Notes under the pieces: generated by a model
Told to the model about the DNA's origin: nothing
What the model saw: the letters and a program-made list of their open reading frames with translations, nothing else
Database searches by the model: none
Translations under genes and position numbers: made by a program
DNA from: Candidatus Gastranaerophilales bacterium
GTDB taxonomy: Bacteria; Cyanobacteriota; Vampirovibrionia; Gastranaerophilales; Gastranaerophilaceae
Assembly (NCBI GenBank): GCA_900767135.1
Contig: CAAFYU010000028.1
Coordinates: 1-5,653, forward strand
DNA: 5,653 nucleotides
Direction: 5' to 3'
Part shown: piece by piece, positions 1-4,406 of the stretch
How positions within the stretch are numbered: the stretch's first letter is position 1
How the letters are laid out: each line of letters starts with the position of its first letter

Positions 1-273
1 AAGGTTTATGTTCCATAGGGAGAACAAAAACAAAAAGCGGACGCGCTGAAACGGACAAGCCAAATTAAATAAAGAGTGATTGAATTACTTGAGAACGAGT
101 AAATAGGGTTGAAAAATTCAGAATATTACGCTATAGGATACTTTGAATCAATTTCTAGTAAAAATTTCCAAAATATATTGACAATATTTGATGTTTGTGA
201 TATAATAAAAATGAATGAAATTGATATTGTGAATGCAAAATGGGAGCAAATTAAAGGTCAAAGACAAATTTAG
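1..273 (+). pseudogene. Degraded reading frame upstream of the promoter; unidentified
   Basis: Frame 1 reads protein-like sequence almost throughout this stretch but is broken by TAG at 16-18 and TAA at 70-72 and 100-102, then ends at TAG 271-273. Recognisable pieces include 'EQKQKADALKRTSQIK', 'RVIELLENE' and, after 102, a 54-codon open run beginning at TTG 109 with 'KNSEYYAIGYFESIS'. No Shine-Dalgarno precedes TTG 109 or the in-frame ATG 211, and the -10 box of the strong promoter lies inside the frame. A decayed gene tail is therefore more likely than an active small gene. The left edge of the window cuts it. Other frames give short open tails ending at 49 and 68, which could instead be the C-terminus of an upstream gene. 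I do not recognise the family. Confidence 0.3.
178..206 (+). promoter_or_regulatory. Consensus extended -10 promoter
   Basis: A perfect -35 box TTGACA (178-183) is separated by exactly 17 nt from a perfect -10 box TATAAT (201-206). The -10 box is preceded by TG at 198-199, giving an extended -10 element. The predicted transcription start is near 212-214. It is the best promoter in the window and faces the leader, terminator and exported-protein gene at 401. With no other gene in between, it should make either a short ~145-nt RNA ending at the 316-357 terminator or, after read-through, the mRNA for the 401-2273 gene pair. Confidence 0.85.
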
Positions 274-299
274 AAGTTTATATAAAGGATGATACGCCA

Positions 300-317
300 A
301 TGTGGCAAGTGATTTAA
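300..317 (+). CDS. Possible 5-codon leader peptide (MWQVI)
   Basis: ATG TGG CAA GTG ATT TAA is preceded by AAAGGA at 284-289 with a 10-nt spacer. The stop codon (315-317) overlaps the first bases of the terminator stem starting at 316. Short ORFs placed this way are known in ribosome-mediated attenuators upstream of antibiotic-responsive genes, where a ribosome held on the leader peptide prevents terminator folding. Such a short ORF could occur by chance, and the spacer is slightly long. The position rather than the coding content is the reason for listing it. Confidence 0.3.
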   Translation: MWQVI

Positions 318-357
318 ACAACCTTTTTATTATAACATAAAGGGGTTGTTTTGTTTT
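316..357 (+). terminator. Rho-independent terminator / putative attenuator before the exported-protein gene
   Basis: The 15-nt arms 316-330 and 337-351 pair completely, with two G·U pairs, around a 6-nt loop (331-336). A T-rich tract (TGTTTT and, further on, TTTTTT at 364-369) follows. It ends only about 44 nt before the ATG at 401, leaving little room for another promoter, and it lies about 100 nt downstream of the consensus promoter start site. It could simply end a transcript from the left, but the promoter-leader-terminator-gene order fits attenuation better. The upstream segment 284-288 (AAAGG) can pair with CCTTT at 322-326, a weak alternative structure. Confidence 0.8.
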
Positions 358-400
358 CTGTGATTTTTTAGAAAATATGAAGAACGATAAGGAGTTTATT

Positions 401-1582
401 ATGAAGAAAATAAAGAAATATAGCTTCTCGATTATTGCTGTTGTTCTTACTTTGATTGTTGGTTTGTATTATTCGGCTGGAAAACTTTTTTCTCGTAAAG
501 AAATCACCTCAAATGTTAGAACGGTCACTTTGGCTGAAACAGATATAGATTATCAAGCACTTTTAGATGAATTTGAAAATGGGGAGCTCATTCAAGAAGA
601 TAATGTCACAACTTTTAGAGGCACTCAAGCTTTGGATTCTGAAATATTTGAGGAAATTGATACAATAAGCGAAAACGAAATTGAAGATATTAGTAATTGC
701 GTTGTAAGTTATGTATTTACATATGACTCGGATAATAATGTTGTGACAATTTCTGCCGAGATGGAAAATGAATATGGAGAAATCGAGATTGATACAATAA
801 CCGGTGTGGGGTTTATTAACGAGCAAGGCGAAATCGATGCGGTTATGAATGTTGAAGGCGAGGGCATTCTTTTGAGCGAGATGCGAGAGGCTGGAATGAT
901 TCAAAATTGTGGCTGGTTTTCCAAACTTGTGAAGAAAGTGGCTAAAGTTGTTGCTGTTACGGCGGTAGTTGTTGCTGCTGCGGCAGTAGTTGTTGCTACG
1001 GCTGGGGCTGCTGCTCCTGCTGTTGTTGCTGCTGGCGTTGGTGTTGCTACTACTGCAGGTGTGGCGGCGACTATTGCCGCGTATGCTACAGTAACTGCAG
1101 CTATTGCGGCTGGCGTTACTGTTACTGCTGAAATGTGGGAACGCTATTATCCTGGTATTGAAGTCACTGTAACAAATAATATTGTTTATGCCTCTTGGAG
1201 TGATGAAACTAAATCGGCGATAAAAGATCTAATTAAAGCAAATCGAAAAAAGTCCAATCCAGACATTTATTTTAAATGCGAAGCAAATTCGAATTGTCCA
1301 TACAGAATAGACATCGAAAATCCTCTCACATATAGTCAAATGGTAACCGTTATGTCTACAACGGGAATGAGTTCATTAACTGATGAAATGTATGATGCTA
1401 GAAGAGTGTTAGAAGGAGCAGTTCCTGCATCTTATCCCATTTTTGCTGATATAGGGGTTGGTGTTCCTCATTTCCAAGCTGCAGATATTAAAGATCCGAA
1501 TTACAATGCAAACAGAGGACCGTCGAACAATCCTCGATATAAGGTGGCTGGAAAAACTTTGCATTCGTTCTGGTTTGCATAG
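401..1582 (+). CDS. Exported polymorphic-toxin-like protein
   Basis: This 393-aa protein is probably exported and probably an antibacterial or polymorphic-toxin-type effector. I chose ATG 401 rather than ATG 377 because AAGGAG at 389-394 sits 6 nt before 401 and nothing comparable precedes 377. Residues 1-6 are basic and 8-24 form a signal peptide or membrane anchor. Residues 40-165 are acidic and beta-rich looking. Residues 171-182 (GWFSKLVKKVAK) lead into an Ala/Val/Thr/Gly-rich hydrophobic tract, about 183-243, like those preceding toxin domains in many secreted polymorphic toxins. The C-terminal ~150 residues form a separate domain with Cys293 and Cys299, a basic 'NRKKSNPD' stretch and a His/Trp-containing end ('GKTLHSFWFA'). 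I recognise no catalytic motif. From memory only, the layout recalls the SAR2788-type putative toxins. The candidate immunity gene follows after 10 nt. A structural surface protein is the main alternative. Confidence 0.75.
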   Translation: MKKIKKYSFSIIAVVLTLIVGLYYSAGKLFSRKEITSNVRTVTLAETDIDYQALLDEFENGELIQEDNVTTFRGTQALDSEIFEEIDTISENEIEDISNCVVSYVFTYDSDNNVVTISAEMENEYGEIEIDTITGVGFINEQGEIDAVMNVEGEGILLSEMREAGMIQNCGWFSKLVKKVAKVVAVTAVVVAAAAVVVATAGAAAPAVVAAGVGVATTAGVAATIAAYATVTAAIAAGVTVTAEMWERYYPGIEVTVTNNIVYASWSDETKSAIKDLIKANRKKSNPDIYFKCEANSNCPYRIDIENPLTYSQMVTVMSTTGMSSLTDEMYDARRVLEGAVPASYPIFADIGVGVPHFQAADIKDPNYNANRGPSNNPRYKVAGKTLHSFWFA

Positions 1583-1592
1583 GAGAGATGGA

Positions 1593-2273
1593 GTGTATAA
1601 ATATTTTTTTGGATCATTCAATAAAGCACATAATCATCGAGATTCTGACTATCTAAAAAAAGAATGTGATTTAGATTATTATTTTGACGAAAAAATTTAT
1701 AATGAAATTGCTGACAATATAAGAATGGTTTTGGGAAATTGCAAAACATACAGTGTGCAAGATGTATTTCATTATTTTCAATCGCAGTATGCCGCATATC
1801 CGATTGATATTCGTTATTATTATAATTATGTAAACACTTCAGTAATAAAGTGTGATGCATTCAGTAGATTCACAATTTCAAAAGACTCAGACATTGATGC
1901 CCTTTCTGAACCATGTGGGATTTTTTATTCGTATGTTATTAAAGATGATAACAAAAAAAATCTACAACAGGAGAAAACTTTAGTCTTCGTTATAGATGTT
2001 ATTGGAAATCGTTTTCTACGAGAGCGATATCCTGAAATTGAAATTAATGAGGAAAAAGCTATTCAATCTGTAACAACGTTTAGAAAAGATGAGAAAGGTG
2101 ATAGTTGGTTGTTATGTGGTAATGAAGAAATCAATTGTGTAATTAACGAAAATATAATTATAGCGATTGGTTCTTTTGATGGGGTTCATATTAACTCTAT
2201 TAAAATTTTGTCCGGCGAAAGAATTTTGCCAAAAATTGATTATGTGTTAGAGTTTTTTAGACGATATAGCTAG
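1593..2273 (+). CDS. Unrecognised 226-aa cytosolic protein, candidate immunity protein
   Basis: The start is placed at GTG 1593 because AGGAGA (1581-1586) lies 6 nt upstream. That Shine-Dalgarno overlaps the TAG stop (1580-1582) of the preceding gene, so the two are probably translated in tandem. The same frame is open back to 1458, but that part overlaps the upstream gene out of phase and is a shadow. ATG 1588 is in another frame and gives only 22 codons. The protein has no signal peptide or membrane segment. It is rich in Tyr and acidic residues, with likely beta strands near residues 129-137 and 186-192, and a basic C-terminus (FFRRYS). I do not recognise a family. Its position directly after an exported toxin-like gene is typical of an immunity protein, so that role is inferred from context only. 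Confidence 0.75.
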   Translation: MYKYFFGSFNKAHNHRDSDYLKKECDLDYYFDEKIYNEIADNIRMVLGNCKTYSVQDVFHYFQSQYAAYPIDIRYYYNYVNTSVIKCDAFSRFTISKDSDIDALSEPCGIFYSYVIKDDNKKNLQQEKTLVFVIDVIGNRFLRERYPEIEINEEKAIQSVTTFRKDEKGDSWLLCGNEEINCVINENIIIAIGSFDGVHINSIKILSGERILPKIDYVLEFFRRYS

Positions 2274-2303
2274 TGATATCTTTCCCTTAAAATAAAAAAG
2301 AGG

Positions 2304-2363
2304 ATGAGCAAAAAAATAATTGTTGATAGTATAGCGGTGATTTTGATTACCGCTATACTATGA
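2304..2363 (+). pseudogene. Small hydrophobic ORF, possible fragment resembling the protease 5' end
   Basis: ATG 2304 opens a 19-codon frame, MSKKIIVDSIAVILITAIL, ended by TGA 2361-2363. It parallels the start of the protease gene at 2883 (MNKK, then a membrane segment containing ITAILIAVIL). The DNA of the two membrane segments matches at 24 of 30 positions over 2329-2358 and 2923-2952, and the TGA here lines up with a Cys TGT codon there. AGAGG lies immediately against the ATG, too close to work well as a ribosome binding site. It may be the decayed start of a second protease-like gene, a tiny membrane peptide, or chance reading of a palindrome. Confidence 0.25.
2326..2361. repeat. Intergenic palindrome, related to one inside the protease gene
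   Basis: The outer 13-nt arms ATAGTATAGCGGT (2326-2338) and ACCGCTATACTAT (2349-2361) are perfect complements. The inner bases continue the stem with G·U pairs, leaving a very small T-rich loop. It lies 52 nt after the candidate immunity gene and 71 nt before the next gene. A T-rich stretch (GGTTTTTAA, 2367-2375) follows a few bases downstream, so it could act as an imperfect terminator for the 401-2273 operon. The central 30 nt are related to the palindrome at 2923-2952. Confidence 0.65.
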
Positions 2364-2432
2364 ATGGTTTTTAACGACGGCAAATGAAGTTCATCAGGAT
2401 AACTCAAAAAACATTAAATTAATGGGGTTAAA

Positions 2433-2849
2433 ATGAGTACTGAATTATTTTTAAACACTAACCGTCGGTTATCAAAGCAACAACATCTTAAGATAAAGGA
2501 ATGTTTTAAAGAAAATAATGTAAGGGATGTAAATTTTCGTTATATTGGCAAAGTAAAAAATGTTGATGGAGCGAACTATTATTTTGATAGTATGTGGACG
2601 CCATTTTTGAAACCATTAAACGAATTTAAGAATCCAGAAGTGGATAATTACAGCGGATTGAACTCAATATTTGAAACAATTAGAGAAGTTGTAGGTTATT
2701 TACTCAACGAAAATCACATTATTAAACTTTTCTTTGCTTCTGTTGAAGATAAGGAATTTCCCAATAAAGGAAAAGCAAGACTCAAGTTTTCTGATCTTAA
2801 TGAGTTTAGGTGCTTTGAATGGGGGACTATTTACGAAATATATAAATAG
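2433..2849 (+). CDS. Unrecognised 138-aa protein
   Basis: The open frame starts at ATG 2433 with only a weak GGGG (2424-2427) as ribosome binding site and ends at TAG 2847-2849. The product is predicted cytosolic, without signal peptide or membrane segment. It mixes charged and aromatic residues: an N-terminal 'LSKQQHLKIKECFKENN' that could be helical, then 'RDVNFRYIGK' and 'ANYYFDSMW', and a likely helix 'SIFETIREVVGYLL'. It ends 33 nt before the serine protease gene, so the two are probably co-transcribed. It has the size and location of an accessory or immunity protein of the neighbouring toxin-like cassette, but no motif supports a function and I do not recognise a family. Codon use is as AT-rich as in the flanking genes. 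Confidence 0.7.
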   Translation: MSTELFLNTNRRLSKQQHLKIKECFKENNVRDVNFRYIGKVKNVDGANYYFDSMWTPFLKPLNEFKNPEVDNYSGLNSIFETIREVVGYLLNENHIIKLFFASVEDKEFPNKGKARLKFSDLNEFRCFEWGTIYEIYK

Positions 2850-2882
2850 TTTTTCGAAATGATGGAGTTATCATAATTTTAT

Positions 2883-3596
2883 ATGAATAAAAAGGAATCA
2901 ATTACGATAATTCTTATGCTTGGTATAACGGCGATTTTAATCGCCGTTATACTGTGTGCAATTTTTATTCCATTACCGACAGCAAGTGAAATTTATCAAG
3001 ATTGTTTAAAAAGTATTGTTGAATTAAGAGCTTCTTCTGATAATGTTGGAGAAAGTTTTGGAACGGCTGAATTTATTGATAAAAATGGAACTCTCATAAC
3101 TAATGCACACGTTGTAACTTATACAAGGTTAGGAACTGTATATCAATTTGAAAACTATTCAATACGCTTTTCAGATGAAGAAGATTATTATCCCGTAGAA
3201 TTGGTTAAATATGATGTCGAAATAGATATAGCGGTATTGCGAATTTGTGAATCTTCTAGTTGTAAATTTAATGTTATCAAAAAGGGTAAATCATCAAACT
3301 TAAAAAGCGGAGATAAAGTGTATGCAATAGGGAATACAGTTAATTATGGGCTATCCATTTCTCAAGGAATTGTAGGAATACCACTCTTAAATATTGAGTA
3401 TTCAGGAGCTGTTCGAACAGTGATACAGTGTGATCTGACGATTGCCGACGGAAATAGTGGAGGTGCGTTGTTAGATTCTCGTGGACGTTTAGTTGGTATT
3501 ACAACATTCCGAACCAAGGATCGCTTAGGGAACATTGTCTATGGAATAGCGTATTGTATTCCAATAGACATAGTTATGGGTTTTGTGGAAGAGTAA
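2883..3596 (+). CDS. Membrane-anchored trypsin-like serine protease (HtrA-type, no PDZ)
   Basis: This 237-aa protein has a short basic N-terminus and one membrane segment (about residues 7-29). A trypsin-like S1C-type protease domain follows, predicted to face the outside. The catalytic triad is intact: His76 in 'TNAHVV', Asp115 in 'DIAVL' and Ser192 in 'DGNSGGALLD'. 'GDKVYAIGN' (143-151) and 'GRLVGITTF' (201-209) match conserved HtrA/DegP core strands. The protein ends at 'IPIDIVMGFVEE', just after the protease domain, so the PDZ domain of typical HtrA/DegP proteins is absent. The nearest ribosome binding site is weak (GGAG 2864-2867, 15 nt from ATG 2883). It probably shares a transcript with the 138-aa gene upstream, and a strong terminator follows at 3638. 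Surface protein quality control is the family's usual role. Processing or degrading the exported effector encoded nearby is a plausible inference. Confidence 0.9.
   Translation: MNKKESITIILMLGITAILIAVILCAIFIPLPTASEIYQDCLKSIVELRASSDNVGESFGTAEFIDKNGTLITNAHVVTYTRLGTVYQFENYSIRFSDEEDYYPVELVKYDVEIDIAVLRICESSSCKFNVIKKGKSSNLKSGDKVYAIGNTVNYGLSISQGIVGIPLLNIEYSGAVRTVIQCDLTIADGNSGGALLDSRGRLVGITTFRTKDRLGNIVYGIAYCIPIDIVMGFVEE
2923..2952. repeat. Perfect 14-bp-arm palindrome inside the protease coding sequence
   Basis: The arms GTATAACGGCGATT (2923-2936) and AATCGCCGTTATAC (2939-2952) are exact reverse complements around TT. The palindrome encodes the protease membrane segment (residues about 14-24) and begins 40 nt after the start codon. 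As RNA it would form a stable hairpin near the 5' end of the message. Compared with the intergenic palindrome centred at 2343-2344, all six differences keep the stem paired. Confidence 0.8.
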
Positions 3597-3637
3597 GTTA
3601 TACCCTTTAATTTTAAGAGATAATGTAATAAAAATAG

Positions 3638-3673
3638 AAAAGGAAGTTTGAGTTATATCGGACTTCCTTTTTA
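3638..3673 (+). terminator. Rho-independent terminator after the protease gene
   Basis: AAAAGGAAGT (3638-3647) pairs with ACTTCCTTTT (3662-3671). The stem continues inward through TTGA/TCGG with two G·U pairs to a six-base loop (3652-3657), and TTTTT lies at 3668-3672. It sits 41 nt downstream of the protease stop and marks the end of the cargo operon. The A-run on the 5' side suggests it may also work in the opposite direction. Confidence 0.85.
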
Positions 3674-3680
3674 TATGCGG

Positions 3681-3710
3681 TTGTCGGGAAAAATTCTCGG
3701 CAATTTTTTT
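3681..3710 (+). terminator. Second terminator-like hairpin
   Basis: TTGTCGGG (3681-3688) pairs with CTCGGCAA (3696-3703), including two G·U pairs, around a 7-nt loop, followed by seven Ts (3704-3710). It comes 8 nt after the previous terminator and may belong to the mobilization module on the right rather than to the protease operon. Tandem terminators at the junction would insulate the two modules. Confidence 0.6.
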
Positions 3711-3761
3711 GTAAAATTTTCGTGAAATACCCCAACAAACGGCTCGTAACTTTCCAATTAT

Positions 3762-3810
3762 AGTGAAGGGGTAAAAACCTTTTGCGGAACATCCTAACAA
3801 AACGGCTTAC
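3762..3810 (+). repeat. Imperfect ~50-bp direct repeat, copy 1
   Basis: This copy begins AGTGAAGGGGTAAAAACC, continues CTTTTGCG and ends CAAAACGGCTTAC. It matches the segment 4021-4070 in the same order with scattered differences. A shorter partial copy (CCCAACAAACGGCTCG) lies just before it at 3731-3746, and TACCCC at 3728-3733 can pair with GGGGTA at 3768-3773. The two full copies flank the sigma-like remnant. From memory, similar sequence occurs upstream of genes in Clostridial mobile elements; its function is unknown to me. Confidence 0.6.
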
Positions 3811-4001
3811 TATGAGGCTATTCCTAAACTGACTTTAAGGCAGCGGGAATTTGTAAGATTTTTTTTGAAGGGAAAACGCAGGAAGAGGTTCGAAAGGAAT
3901 ATGGAATTGAAAAATCTTCTATGGTTGAAGCAATGGATCGAATTTATGCAACGTTAAGAAAATTTCTAAAAAAATTTTTCTTTAAGATCCCGAACTTTTG
4001 A
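3775..4001 (+). pseudogene. Frameshifted sigma-70 region-4-like helix-turn-helix remnant
   Basis: Frame 1 reads 'AIPKLTLRQREFVRFFLKGK' up to about 3876. Reading then continues one base back, in frame 3, as 'TQEEVRKEYGIEKSSMVEA' and 'MDRIYATLRKFLKKFF' to TGA 3999-4001. Joined, this is the pattern of sigma-70 region 4 or related helix-turn-helix proteins: a 'LTxRQREF' helix, a 'GKTQEEVRKEYGI' turn and a recognition-helix-like segment. No start codon with a ribosome binding site exists after the in-frame stop at 3772-3774. The domain is therefore both headless and frameshifted, most simply by loss of one A in the A-run at 3873-3876. The junction also reads G GGA AAA in the zero frame, which fits a -1 slippery heptamer, but the missing start argues against a functional product. 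Such small regulators often accompany mobile-element transfer genes. Confidence 0.6.
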
Positions 4002-4020
4002 AATTTCGTGTCCTTGGTTA

Positions 4021-4070
4021 AGTGAGGGATAAAAAACTTTTGCGAAAATGCCCCCGCAAAACGGCTTGCA
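4021..4070 (+). repeat. Imperfect ~50-bp direct repeat, copy 2
   Basis: This copy begins AGTGAGGGATAAAAAAC, continues CTTTTGCG and ends CAAAACGGCTTGC. It mirrors 3762-3810 in the same orientation, 259 bp away on the other side of the sigma-like remnant. The stretch from here to 4160 contains no supported gene. Confidence 0.6.
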
Positions 4071-4160
4071 AATGTCCATATAAGATAGAGAGATAATTTG
4101 TCTTTCGTGGACTCGTAAGAGCAAAAACGGAGAGTAAAACAAAATGAAGGAGGCAGAGAA

Positions 4161-4276
4161 ATGAAGTCAGACACAAGTTGAAAAAGTTTTTTAAACGAAC
4201 CTTTCGGCGGATAACATAGAGAAAAACTTTGGAAGCAAATGCTAAGCAAAACAGGTGGCTTATGAGCAAAGTGTAG
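4161..4276 (+). pseudogene. Remnant of a small basic ORF before oriT
   Basis: ATG 4161 has an ideal ribosome binding site (AAGGAGG 4147-4153, 7-nt spacer) but reads only MKSDTS before TGA 4179-4181. One base back, frame 2 gives a basic, protein-like run 'KLKKFFKRTFRRIT' (4175-4216), a TAG at 4217-4219, then 'RKTLEANAKQNRWLMSKV' to TAG 4274-4276. A good start followed by a frameshift and an internal stop suggests a decayed small gene of the mobilization module. The six-codon ORF could instead be a genuine leader. I do not recognise the family. Confidence 0.3.
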
Positions 4277-4370
4277 CCCACTATACTTCGCAGGCGAAGT
4301 TGTGGGCTCTGCGAGGCTGTGAATCCACTATAAAAACAGTCGGCAGAGAAAATTCTACACACTTTGCTCA
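4263..4370. other. oriT: Putative origin of transfer (oriT) of MobV/pMV158 type
   Basis: Nested inverted repeats lie directly upstream of the relaxase. The outer arms TGAGCAAAGTG (4263-4273) and CACTTTGCTCA (4360-4370) are exact complements. Hairpin 1 pairs AGCCCAC (4275-4281) with GTGGGCT (4302-4308) and ACTTCG (4285-4290) with CGAAGT (4295-4300). Hairpin 2 pairs CTCTGC (4307-4312) with GCAGAG (4343-4348). On the minus strand, AAGTATAGTGGG then CTACACTTTG aligns with the pMV158 oriT core AAGTATAGTGTG/TTATACTTTA as I recall it. That predicts nicking of the minus strand between 4277 and 4276. An alternative hairpin across the nick pairs AAGTGTAG (4269-4276) with CTATACTT (4281-4288), as in pMV158. 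The relaxase gene would then enter the recipient last. A TATAAA at 4329-4334 lacks a good -35 box. Confidence 0.75.
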
Positions 4371-4406
4371 ATGAGAATAAAATCAAATTTCAGGAGGAAA
4401 ATCATC

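Noticed and set aside
213..357. T-box or known riboswitch in the leader
   Set aside because: No T-box core sequence or other aptamer signature that I recognise is present; only the short ORF and terminator stand out.
346..374. Promoter between the terminator and the gene at 401 (TTGTTT, 17 nt, TAGAAA)
   Set aside because: It has only 3/6 and 4/6 matches to consensus and lies in a T-rich tract, far weaker than the promoter at 178-206.
377..400. ATG 377 as the start of the exported protein
   Set aside because: No ribosome binding site precedes it, whereas AAGGAG at 389-394 is correctly spaced from ATG 401, where a normal signal segment begins.
1458..1592. N-terminal extension of the candidate immunity protein
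   Set aside because: This part overlaps the upstream gene's C-terminal codons out of phase, and the ribosome binding site points to GTG 1593.
563..1860. Minus-strand open frames opposite the toxin-like and immunity genes
   Set aside because: They mirror strong + strand genes and lack ribosome binding sites or recognisable protein character.
3944..4386. Two minus-strand open frames (3944-4249 and 4018-4386)
   Set aside because: They read through the repeats, remnants and oriT hairpins, have no family resemblance, and look like open antisense of AT-rich noncoding DNA.
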